A stretch of DNA of 57,071 bases, from assembly GCA_045565015.1 (NCBI GenBank), contig JBJLGD010000009.1, forward strand, positions 1 through 57,071, read 5' to 3'. Origin of the DNA: GCA-2697345 sp045565015. Its GTDB lineage: Bacteria; Pseudomonadota; Alphaproteobacteria; Rhodobacterales; Rhodobacteraceae. The position numbers and the translations under genes are program-made. This document shows, in pieces, positions 8,594 to 16,266 of this stretch. Position 1 is the first letter of the stretch. Each line of letters begins with the position of its first letter. The notes under the pieces were generated by a model. The model made no database searches. It worked only from the letters and a program-made list of their open reading frames with translations, and was not told the origin of the DNA.

Positions 8594-9538
8594 CTAGGCG
8601 TCATTTTGAAGCCGTTTGATTATAAACGGTAAATTAAGGCTACCATTGGCATTAACAAAACCATCCCTGAATATTTCAGATGAAACAGCCTCAGGCGTTG
8701 AGAGGACTGGCGCCATCGGTGCCCCATTTAACAATGCGAGATCTAGTAACTCGACCATAGTTCGTTTATCTAGTTCGGATTGGAAATATGGTAAGACTTC
8801 ACTATCATCCTCTGACAATTTAAATGGATTTTGCATAGTTTTAGCTTCAGACCACTTAGGGTTATCAAATGCAGATAGTATTGCCATCCAATCCTGACGT
8901 GATCGTGCTTGAACCGCAACATAGCCGTCTTTACATTGGAAAAAACCTTGAGGAAAGACACCGCCATGTTCCACTGCAGTGAGCCCATTGCGTCGCCATC
9001 CATAAGGTACACCAGCATGATTACCCGAGTTTTGCTCAGCAAATGCTCTAAGTATATCTGCTGCAGACACATCTATTCTATTCGGCATTACTTTCTCTTG
9101 ATTTGGTTGATCAAATAGAAGCCCTAGAGCCAGACTCGCTCCAAATATTCCTGCCCACTGTTCTGGCATATGCACTGGTAATATGCCCGGAGCGCTTTCA
9201 GCTTTACCTATTACTGAAGACACCCCAGATACAGCACTTGCAAAAGCACCAATACCTGGTTGTCCAACTTCGAAATCCCAAAAAAATATAACTGGCATAT
9301 CAATGCCTTTAATCTCTCTATCTGATACAGTATCCCCAGCGACTAGTATCGCAGTGGGTTTTTTCTTTAACTCTGCTGCATGCTTAATGGACGGGGCTCC
9401 CACAATTGATGCGTCTGTTTTGGATAACCAGCTTGCCGCATAAAGGACTGATCTATTACTGCTTACAACTGCAAAATGCGCCGAGATAGGATTGGTTGAA
9501 CGTTCAAGATTTTTTCGTGAGCTAATGTTTTTTGTCAT
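8594..9538 (-). CDS. CoA-transferase family III, second subunit (divergent)
   Basis: A 314-residue relative of CaiB/BaiF family III CoA-transferases, shorter than the usual 380-430 residues. The start is taken as the ATG at 9538, preceded by AGGAAAAG and overlapping the end of the partner gene by 17 bases; another ATG six codons earlier is possible. The first 100 residues are poorly conserved. The stretch GIGAFASAVSGVSSVIG matches the place where active transferases carry the CoA-accepting Asp, here absent. The usual downstream parts follow: MPEQWAGIFGASLALGLL, GGVFPQGFFQCKDGYVAVQA and the closing APVLSTPEAV. It most likely forms a heteromer with the product of 9522-10679, as in benzylsuccinate CoA-transferase BbsEF. 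Confidence 0.72.
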   Translation of the reverse strand: MTKNISSRKNLERSTNPISAHFAVVSSNRSVLYAASWLSKTDASIVGAPSIKHAAELKKKPTAILVAGDTVSDREIKGIDMPVIFFWDFEVGQPGIGAFASAVSGVSSVIGKAESAPGILPVHMPEQWAGIFGASLALGLLFDQPNQEKVMPNRIDVSAADILRAFAEQNSGNHAGVPYGWRRNGLTAVEHGGVFPQGFFQCKDGYVAVQARSRQDWMAILSAFDNPKWSEAKTMQNPFKLSEDDSEVLPYFQSELDKRTMVELLDLALLNGAPMAPVLSTPEAVSSEIFRDGFVNANGSLNLPFIIKRLQNDA

Positions 9539-10679
9539 TTCGCTTTTCCTGATCAAACGCCATGATTTTAGCGCGGTCTTCGATTGTCCAATTTAAGAGG
9601 AAACCGAGAACATAGTCATTGCCTTCCCCTAGTACAGGCGCTGATTTTCTGAGAGGTGCACGCTGATTATCAATCCACCAAGGGGCAGCAACTATTTCTT
9701 CTGGGCCAGTAACAGGATGAATTGTAGGAATAAGTGTGCTCTTATTTACAGAGCCTGCTCCTACCTCAGTTGGCTTTTCAATTACCTTGACGTGATGTAA
9801 CTTAGCATTTCTTAACAAAACCTTAGCGTCATCAACTTCCAGAGCACACACCTGCTGAGAAATCTGTTTTTTATCGGAATCTTTGATGTCAGCTGGCCAA
9901 TAAACGCAAAGAAAGTCACCATTAACACATGGTAGAACAGAGGAACTTGATTCCATGAAAGACGTATCCAGGCCCAATGAAGTAGCAAGTTCTTTAAGCT
10001 CTTCATCCTGATCAGCTGAGGCGTGAGCCATCGCTTCAAGTTGAGAAAATTCAACGTGGATACCCTTACCAGATGTTCTAGCCTCTAATACCGATGTCAT
10101 TACTGAGAAAAGGCCATATGTTGCCGCGTTTGGATCGGATGCTACAAAGGTTGGTGAGCCGACAAAATCACTTGAGGTAGGATCCTTAATACCAGACTCA
10201 AAGCCTGATAACGCTGAGAGAACAAGCCCATAGGCTCGCATCTGACCGAGCCGAGATGTATGCCCGAACCCAGATAAAGATAAGAGCACTAAGGCCGGAT
10301 TGACCTTTATCATAGCTTCATAACCCAAACCTAAACGGTCGAGAGTTCCAGCCGTGAAATTTTCAATTACCAAGTCCGATTGTGATATGAGATCCAGAAG
10401 AGCCTCTGTATGTTTTCCGTCCTTTAAGTCCAGCGCCAAACCCACCTTGTTGCGGTTTAATCCATGAAAGGAGTGTGACATTTCGCGTCTGATGAATTCA
10501 GGGTACTTCCCTGCCATTCTTTCTACACCACGAGTACGGTAAAGATCATATCGTTTAAACCACTCGACCTTTATCACTTCTGCGCCTAAATCTGCTAAAA
10601 ACTGCCCCAGTAAGGGCCCAGACCACACCCAGCAAAGTTCTATTACTCGTATACCTGAAAGTGGTAGAGCCCCACTCAT
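9522..10679 (-). CDS. CoA-transferase family III (CaiB/BaiF), first subunit
   Basis: A 385-residue family III CoA-transferase read from the ATG at 10679 (GGTGGTGAA upstream); a TTG nine codons earlier is less likely. The opening LSGIRVIELCWVWSGPLLGQ and FLADLGAEVIKVEW are typical, as are VIENFTAGTLDRLGLGY and LSLSGFGHTSRLGQ. The Asp that normally forms the mixed anhydride (in G-Y-D) is replaced: the sequence reads MRAYGLVLSALSGFESG, with Gly at residue 151. The enzyme would move CoA between acyl groups. The missing Asp, seen also in the partner gene, implies another residue or another mechanism. It heads the operon 10679-6482. Confidence 0.8.
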   Translation of the reverse strand: MSGALPLSGIRVIELCWVWSGPLLGQFLADLGAEVIKVEWFKRYDLYRTRGVERMAGKYPEFIRREMSHSFHGLNRNKVGLALDLKDGKHTEALLDLISQSDLVIENFTAGTLDRLGLGYEAMIKVNPALVLLSLSGFGHTSRLGQMRAYGLVLSALSGFESGIKDPTSSDFVGSPTFVASDPNAATYGLFSVMTSVLEARTSGKGIHVEFSQLEAMAHASADQDEELKELATSLGLDTSFMESSSSVLPCVNGDFLCVYWPADIKDSDKKQISQQVCALEVDDAKVLLRNAKLHHVKVIEKPTEVGAGSVNKSTLIPTIHPVTGPEEIVAAPWWIDNQRAPLRKSAPVLGEGNDYVLGFLLNWTIEDRAKIMAFDQEKRNDKKH

Positions 10680-10880
10680 TTCACCACCATTAAAAGAACA
10701 ATGCAAAGAGGCTTAATCATTACATAACTCTCTACTGCCAGAGTATGTTTGATTACTTACAGAGCGGTTTAGATAAACACCAACGTACAAAGTTTAGACC
10801 CTATTAAAAATTTTCTAACTAAAAAGGAATTTAACTGTCCCCTAATTAGCTTAATATAACATATCTGAGTTGTAAATATG

Positions 10881-10916
10881 TTGTCATTAAACAAATTTAA
10901 TTTTCTATAGGAAATT
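10881..10916 (-). promoter_or_regulatory. Candidate IclR-type palindrome and operator upstream of the CoA-transferase operon
   Basis: AATTTTCTATAGGAAATT (10899-10916) is an inverted repeat of the type bound by IclR-family regulators. On the minus strand TATAGAAAATTAA is followed 20 bp on by TAATGACAACAT. The corresponding stretch upstream of the aldolase reads TATAGGCAAATAA and CAATAGACAACAT in the same spacing. The match to the WRGRCAA half-site is imperfect here (TAGAAAA, ATGACAA), so this is the weakest of the four copies, although the surrounding bases align without gaps. It lies about 200 bases upstream of the CoA-transferase start and just downstream of the iclR-like gene. Confidence 0.4.
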
Positions 10917-10959
10917 ATAGCTAGTTACTTACGCTATAAAATTATACAAAATAACTCTG

Positions 10960-11763
10960 CTAGTTACGTAAGTTCAAATGAGTGTAGTCCGCAACGTCCC
11001 AGAGAGCTTCAAGAATTTGTTTATGATTTATAGCTTTTAATTGTGAGCTTATCGCAAAAACTCCAATAGTGTGAGATACGCTACGGTCACGATTATAAAC
11101 AGGTACTGATAAAGTAGAGACTCCGTCGACAAAAACTTCTCGGTCTTCTGCATAACCATCCTCAATAACTTGGTCCACCTGAGCTCTCCAAGTTTTATAC
11201 TCAATTGGGTGAACCCATTTTACTCTTTCAAAATTTTGTTTAATCTGCTTCTCAGATAGACCTCCAAAGGCAGTAAACACTCGCCCTGAAGCGCCAGAGG
11301 CAACTGGGACACGTCCACCAAGAGTTACACGTATTGAAATAGCATTCGGGGGATTAGCATATGCGGTGAGTGCTAAATGCTTGTCATCCACTTTCGATGT
11401 AGCAGTTACGGTCATATTAAATTGATTAGCAATTAATTGCAGACGCGGCTTAACAATTGTTGCAAAACTCTTCAACTTAGCTGAACTTTGAGCAAGATCT
11501 TGAATGCCCATACCTAGTTCATAAGTCTTCGAGACTGTATCATATGAAACAAGTCTTGCTAAGACCAATTCCCGCAAAATATGCATACTGGTACTCGGAA
11601 TAACTCCGACAGCGCGAGATATATGTGACAAACTCATCGGTGTGGAGGAGTCAGCTAGCTCCCATAATATCGCCATAGCACGACGAACTGCCGGCACTCT
11701 TTTTACTAGTGACCTCTCTTCTTTTACCAAATTTAATGCTTTTTTGGCTTCAACTTTTTTCAT
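10960..11763 (-). CDS. IclR-family transcriptional regulator
   Basis: A 267-residue regulator with the two-domain IclR plan. The winged helix-turn-helix spans roughly residues 22-85 (VPAVRRAMAILWELADSS, LSHISRAVGVIPSTSMHILREL). The GAF-like effector domain runs to the end and contains LGGRVPVASGASGRVFTAF and DREVFVDGVSTLSVPVYNRD. IclR proteins bind palindromes at promoters of catabolic genes and respond to small acids or CoA-pathway intermediates. It is encoded in the middle of the island, between the CoA-transferase operon and the thiolase/DUF35 genes. The repeated operator-like elements at four nearby promoters make it the obvious candidate local regulator. Confidence 0.88.
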   Translation of the reverse strand: MKKVEAKKALNLVKEERSLVKRVPAVRRAMAILWELADSSTPMSLSHISRAVGVIPSTSMHILRELVLARLVSYDTVSKTYELGMGIQDLAQSSAKLKSFATIVKPRLQLIANQFNMTVTATSKVDDKHLALTAYANPPNAISIRVTLGGRVPVASGASGRVFTAFGGLSEKQIKQNFERVKWVHPIEYKTWRAQVDQVIEDGYAEDREVFVDGVSTLSVPVYNRDRSVSHTIGVFAISSQLKAINHKQILEALWDVADYTHLNLRN

Positions 11764-11867
11764 AGCTAAGATACCCAGTCCAAATTCTATTTTACTCTAT
11801 ACTATAATATTAGCTGTCCGCAAAGGTGTCATCGAGATCTTGAGGAGCATATTTGGTAATATTTTTA

Positions 11868-12290
11868 TTAGGCTTCAGAATTTTCAAAGCTATTTTCAGA
11901 AAACGGTACAAATACAGGCACTTTCTGACCACCACTAACGGAATGAAAAACAGCCTGTATAGTTGTACCTATCTTAAGTTTTTCACTATCACACTCTATA
12001 ATATTACTAAGAAGTGCTACCCCCTCGTTCAGCATAACCCAAGCTGAAATATAGGGAGGGCTGCCCTTATAAAATAACGTAAATGCGTAAACTTTAGCTA
12101 AACCCGATGCCTTTAAAAAATCAACTTTAGTCGAAAAACAGAAAGGGCAGACCTTACGTGGATAGTAATGGGGCTTACCACAATCGCGGCATTTAGCATA
12201 AAGCAAAACTTCTTCATTAGCAGCATCCCAAAACACATTAGTTTCTGGAGTTCGAACTGGAGTACGAAGATCAGCATTGTGAATCAACAT
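11868..12290 (-). CDS. DUF35 zinc-ribbon/OB-fold protein, partner of the thiolase-fold protein
   Basis: A 140-residue two-domain protein: an N-terminal zinc ribbon with C-x2-C at KCRDCGKPH and C-x2-C at KVCPFC, then an OB fold (AKVYAFTLFYKG, ISAWVMLNEGVALLSNI, IGTTIQAVF). The ATG at 12290 overlaps the stop of the thiolase-fold gene as TGATG, so the two are translationally coupled. A TTG one codon earlier is also open. In characterised cases, such as the DUF35 domain of ChsH2 with Ltp2 in steroid side-chain breakdown, the DUF35 protein binds the thiolase-fold partner and is needed for its activity. It is not catalytic alone. It should have the same structural role here. Confidence 0.85.
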   Translation of the reverse strand: MLIHNADLRTPVRTPETNVFWDAANEEVLLYAKCRDCGKPHYYPRKVCPFCFSTKVDFLKASGLAKVYAFTLFYKGSPPYISAWVMLNEGVALLSNIIECDSEKLKIGTTIQAVFHSVSGGQKVPVFVPFSENSFENSEA

Positions 12291-13450
12291 CAAGATATCC
12301 TTTCAAGTATTGCAGTTGCAGCGCCATGACGCCGATCAAGCATGCCGCCAAGACCATTTGCAATTGCGAGATCGCATGATTTAACCTGCACTGCCGGATG
12401 CGCTTCACCGCGCAACTGCCTAACTGTTTCAATGATCTTAGTAATACCACCTCGATGAGCTGGATGATTACTAGATAATCCACCGCCATCAGTGTTCACC
12501 GGCAAACGACCAATACCTGATATCAAGTTTCCTTCTTCAACAAATCGTCCACCTTGACCTTTTTCGCAAAACCCTAAATCCTCTATTGCAAGCAAAACTG
12601 TTATCGTAAAGCTATCATAAGTAGATAGGTATTTTATATCTGCGGGAGTTACCTTGGCTTCCGTAAAAGCACTTTTCGCCGATTTCGAAACTGCGGAGGT
12701 AGTAAGATTGATATCCGAACCACGGGTGTATCCAACGGCCTCACCAACCCCACGAACCTTAATCAAAGATTGACTGAGAGACTTAGCAACCTCTTCACAA
12801 GCAACAATTACAGCACCCCCTCCATCGGTTATAACGCAGCAATCAAGTCTATGCAAAGGAGAGGAGATTAACGGTGAGGCCAAAACTTCTTCCACTGAAA
12901 CCAGCTTTGGTAGAAGTGCATGTGGATTATGTTGAGCGTGATGTGAGCTTGCAACCTTTATCCAAGCAAGCTGTTCGCTAGTCGTACCGAACTCATACAT
13001 ATGACGCTGCGCACACATCGCGTATGAAGGGGCAAGTGCCGCCCGATATGGAACCTCAAAACCAGATTCAGGGTATTCGGGCCGCTCAGTTAAATTTCCG
13101 GCCGCTGCTTCCTCTGAACGCGGTCGACCAGCTGATGTTATAAGTGCGACCTTGCATTTTCCAGCACGAATTGCTCTCATCGCGTGGCCAACTTGGGCTA
13201 TAGGAGATGAGCCTCCAATATCTGTCGAGTCTGCATAGCTTACATCTAGGCCTAAATATTCAAGGATCGATAAAGGACCAATGCCTGGAGCATCTCCCGC
13301 ACAAAAATAACCGTCAATATCATCTTTACTTAAACCCGCATCCTTTAATGCTCCGATTGCAACTTCGGCGTGAAGCTGAGCTACTGATGCATTTGTTGCA
13401 AGGCGAGTAGGATGCTCGTAAATTCCCACAATAAAACTGTTATCACTCAT
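12290..13450 (-). CDS. Thiolase-fold protein lacking the nucleophilic Cys (Ltp2-like aldolase or thiolase)
   Basis: A 386-residue protein of the thiolase superfamily (SCP-x/lipid-transfer branch). Where a thiolase has the nucleophilic Cys, this sequence reads TDIGGSSPIAQVGHAM (residues 76-91), with Ser at 81-82. The later blocks STYDSFTITVLLAIEDLGF, LPVNTDGGGLSSNHPAHRGG and the closing ANGLGGMLDRRHG are present. This set resembles Ltp2-type retro-aldolases, which use the thiolase fold and a tightly coupled DUF35 partner to release a short acyl-CoA or ketone from a beta-hydroxyacyl-CoA. The overlap with the DUF35 gene strengthens that reading. A thiolase using another residue is the alternative. 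Confidence 0.78.
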   Translation of the reverse strand: MSDNSFIVGIYEHPTRLATNASVAQLHAEVAIGALKDAGLSKDDIDGYFCAGDAPGIGPLSILEYLGLDVSYADSTDIGGSSPIAQVGHAMRAIRAGKCKVALITSAGRPRSEEAAAGNLTERPEYPESGFEVPYRAALAPSYAMCAQRHMYEFGTTSEQLAWIKVASSHHAQHNPHALLPKLVSVEEVLASPLISSPLHRLDCCVITDGGGAVIVACEEVAKSLSQSLIKVRGVGEAVGYTRGSDINLTTSAVSKSAKSAFTEAKVTPADIKYLSTYDSFTITVLLAIEDLGFCEKGQGGRFVEEGNLISGIGRLPVNTDGGGLSSNHPAHRGGITKIIETVRQLRGEAHPAVQVKSCDLAIANGLGGMLDRRHGAATAILERIS

Positions 13451-13451
13451 T

Positions 13452-15071
13452 TTAACTAACCTTCTTTCTTTTTAAACTACGCATATCAAATGAGTTAGGA
13501 TCTTGTTTTATATTAAAGTCTTTTGGGAAAATCGCATCTTTTTGAATCTTCTGAGTACCTGTCACTGGGATTCGATCTACGAAACTAATCCAACCGGGTA
13601 ATTTATATGAGATTAGCTTATTTCGTCCAAACTCAAAAATCAAATTAGCTATCATTTCAGTTTTACTATTGTTTGGCATCAAAACAATACAAGCATGAAT
13701 TTCCTCATCATGAAAATCGTCTTTTATAGCTAGCACAGCAATACTTTGTATTTTACTGTTCTCGATCAAAGCCTCCTCGACCTCAGCAGCAGCGATATTT
13801 TCACCACTTCTACGGATGATATTTTTCTTACGGTCAACAAAAGATAACATTCCATCCGATCTTTGAATTACGACATCTCCTGTATGGAACCAACCACCAC
13901 GCCAAGCTTTTTCAGTCTCTTCTGGTTGTTTCAGATACCCTGAGAAGAAACCATGTCTCGGGTTCTCTCCTTGGCAACGAACGAGAAGCTCTCCAGGAGT
14001 TCCCGAAGAAACCGGCTTATCGAACTCATCAACCACTAATACTTCAAGAGGATCACGGGGGTAACCGAACGCTCGGCCAGCCGGATCACGTGGTAGCCTG
14101 CAATTCTGGATAGCTCGAGAGGTCTCCGTCATGCCCCAAGCCTCTATCAGCGGGAATCCAAAGCGGGCCTCAAATTCTTCTCGCACTATCGGATCGACTC
14201 CCGCGCCCTGACCAAATTTGATCTGATGTTTGTTTTCATATTCCGACCAATCAGATTTTACGAGTAGCGGTGGGATAATTCCCATATAGTGTAGACAGGT
14301 TGCACCAGTATTAAATATATCTGCCCACCATGTTGAAGCTCGAAATCGGTCTTGAAGAATAATACAGTTCCGCAGCCGTGTCGTAGTGTTCAACGTATAG
14401 ACAGACACATTCATATGAAAAGCCGGTAACGGAATATAAAGACGATCTTTTCCCTTCTCAAAATTAATCAATCCACCGGCACCCCCATAGCTCTCCCCAG
14501 CAGCCAGGCAGGAGGTATTAGAAATTATACATCCTTTAGGTCTTCCCGTCGTGCCAGAGGTATATATTATTAGGGCTTCCCGATCGCCTAAAAATTCTGG
14601 AGTAACTTCATTTTTGCAGGCTGGTCGCGGTATAGTATTTTGCGAGGCCTCTATGTTATAGATGGAAACACAAGGAGACATACCAGAACAAATACGATTA
14701 AGGTCCTCTACTCTTTCTGGTATTGTAACAACAAGTGCACAATTCGCGAAGCTAATAGCATACTCCAATTCATGATCGAGATAAGCTGGGTTAAGAGGTA
14801 TTACACTAACCCCAATACTATTTAATGCAAATAAATGCCAAAAGTGATCGGGTAGATTTCCAAGAAGAAGTGCTACTCGATGTCCTGCGACAAAACCAGC
14901 TTCTTGATATCTAATCGCCAATTTATCTACAGTTTTTAACACTTCCCCATACGAGAATTCAGCACCTTTGGGTAGGTATCCACGATCGTCAGATGGTGGG
15001 TAGCATAGAAAGGGTAAATGAGGTGATATTTGTGCAGCAGCAGCGAACTGTTCATAAACTGTATTAGTCAT
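13452..15071 (-). CDS. Acyl-CoA synthetase / AMP-dependent ligase (second copy, CaiC-like)
   Basis: A 539-residue adenylate-forming ligase starting at the ATG at 15071 (GAAGG ten bases upstream; a TTG seven codons earlier is weaker). The P-loop is IIYTSGTTGRPKGCIIS, the hinge is VDRKKNIIRRSGENIAAAEV, and the catalytic Lys lies in IPVTGTQKIQKDAI near the C terminus. The whole resembles crotonobetaine/carnitine and other medium organic-acid CoA ligases. It ends two bases before the thiolase-fold gene begins, so ligase, thiolase-fold protein and DUF35 protein form one operon. The SDR just upstream (15266-16021) may be part of it. It differs clearly from the ligase at 2981-4519, so the island may activate two different acids. 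Confidence 0.87.
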   Translation of the reverse strand: MTNTVYEQFAAAAQISPHLPFLCYPPSDDRGYLPKGAEFSYGEVLKTVDKLAIRYQEAGFVAGHRVALLLGNLPDHFWHLFALNSIGVSVIPLNPAYLDHELEYAISFANCALVVTIPERVEDLNRICSGMSPCVSIYNIEASQNTIPRPACKNEVTPEFLGDREALIIYTSGTTGRPKGCIISNTSCLAAGESYGGAGGLINFEKGKDRLYIPLPAFHMNVSVYTLNTTTRLRNCIILQDRFRASTWWADIFNTGATCLHYMGIIPPLLVKSDWSEYENKHQIKFGQGAGVDPIVREEFEARFGFPLIEAWGMTETSRAIQNCRLPRDPAGRAFGYPRDPLEVLVVDEFDKPVSSGTPGELLVRCQGENPRHGFFSGYLKQPEETEKAWRGGWFHTGDVVIQRSDGMLSFVDRKKNIIRRSGENIAAAEVEEALIENSKIQSIAVLAIKDDFHDEEIHACIVLMPNNSKTEMIANLIFEFGRNKLISYKLPGWISFVDRIPVTGTQKIQKDAIFPKDFNIKQDPNSFDMRSLKRKKVS

Positions 15072-15265
15072 ATGGGCTCTACCTTCGCACAAATTTTTTC
15101 AAAGCGAAGACCTAAATGAGTAATAGTAGAATTCGTTGTATAGTTTCGAACATTTATCCGCACGAAAATTAACTTTAATAGAACTCTAAGATATTTTATA
15201 AAAAGTCTCACTACTTTAAACTCCATAACTTTTATTTTAAAACTACAATGCATTGTTTTTTGTTT

Positions 15266-16021
15266 TTAAAGATTTGTTGATAAACCCGCATCAACAGTAA
15301 GGACATGCCCGTTAACATAACTTGCACCATCAGAAGCTAAAAATACGGCTGCATTTGCAACTTCTTCAGGACGTGCCCATCTTTTTGCTGGGATACGTGT
15401 TTTAACAAATTCTTTTATACTTGGCTCATCAATCAGGTGTGAATTAAATTCAGTGGCAACAAATCCCGGTGCAATTGCGTTTGTAGTAATTCCCAAATGA
15501 GCAAACTCATAGCAAAAAGATCTTACAAGACTTTCGAGCGCAGCCTTAGATGCAGAATACGCAGGATCACTTCTAAACGGTCTCAAAGAAGCAATCGACG
15601 AAATAAATATTAATCTACCTACGTTTGGGTTAGGCATCTTTTTTGAAGCTGCTCGTGCTAACTGGTAAGCTGAAACTGTATTGGTGAATATAAGATCTTG
15701 AAAAGAAGAAGCATCAATTTCGGAAATAGATCTTCGATCTCGAGCTCCAACACTGCAAACAAGAATATCAAACCTTCCTGTTTTGGAGATTATTTCATCT
15801 ATAGCAACTTCTGCTGCAGCATGATCGTCAACATCAAAAGGTGCATTAATTGCCCCCTCGATTGATTTTGCTACTGAATTAACCTTGTCAGCATTTCGTC
15901 CATTGATAGCAATTCGAGCACCTGCAAGGGTCAGTTGTTCCGCTACTGCGCGTCCAATACCTCCAGTACTACCGGTTACCAACCCAACACGGCCATTTAA
16001 TGAAAACTGTGATCCCTTCAT
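15266..16021 (-). CDS. SDR-family oxidoreductase (first copy)
   Basis: A 251-residue classical short-chain dehydrogenase/reductase. The cofactor loop is VTGSTGGIGRAVA (about residues 15-27), the catalytic Ser lies in IFISSIAS and the Tyr-Lys pair in AYSASKAALES. The ending FLASDGASYVNGHVLTVDAGLS is typical. INGRNADKV after the second strand, with Arg rather than Asp, leans towards NADPH, though this is a weak indicator. The ATG follows GGGGAAG. It is divergent from the TRAP genes across a 245-base region carrying the shared operator. It would interconvert a hydroxyl and a keto group, either making the ketone for the monooxygenase or oxidising a beta-hydroxyacyl-CoA. Confidence 0.88.
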   Translation of the reverse strand: MKGSQFSLNGRVGLVTGSTGGIGRAVAEQLTLAGARIAINGRNADKVNSVAKSIEGAINAPFDVDDHAAAEVAIDEIISKTGRFDILVCSVGARDRRSISEIDASSFQDLIFTNTVSAYQLARAASKKMPNPNVGRLIFISSIASLRPFRSDPAYSASKAALESLVRSFCYEFAHLGITTNAIAPGFVATEFNSHLIDEPSIKEFVKTRIPAKRWARPEEVANAAVFLASDGASYVNGHVLTVDAGLSTNL

Positions 16022-16175
16022 ATTCTTCCCCTAAAAACGGAACCTAGCTAAAGTTCCATATTGATAAACTTCCATCATTATTTCATTAACCAAAAACTTT
16101 TGAGGTTTTGGAATTTTTATCTTTGATATCAGAGTTCAAATTATCATGTTACCAATTTTGTTTCAATTGAACCAT

Positions 16176-16209
16176 ATGGACAATAATATTTTTTTATAGA
16201 CAATAGTAC
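16176..16209 (+). promoter_or_regulatory. Candidate regulon operator between the SDR and TRAP genes (direct repeat, 20-bp period)
   Basis: TATGGACAATAATA (16176-16189) and TATAGACAATAGTA (16196-16209) match at 12 of 14 positions and begin exactly 20 bp apart. The core half-sites are TGGACAA at 16178 and TAGACAA at 16198. A CCATATGG palindrome overlaps the first copy. The element is about 60-90 bases upstream of dctP and could control both it and the divergent SDR-ligase-thiolase transcript. It is the clearest of the four copies in the window. Confidence 0.5.
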
Positions 16210-16266
16210 TATTCGGCAATACAAGTATATTTGTAATATATTTTAATATATCAAGGGGGATTAAAA

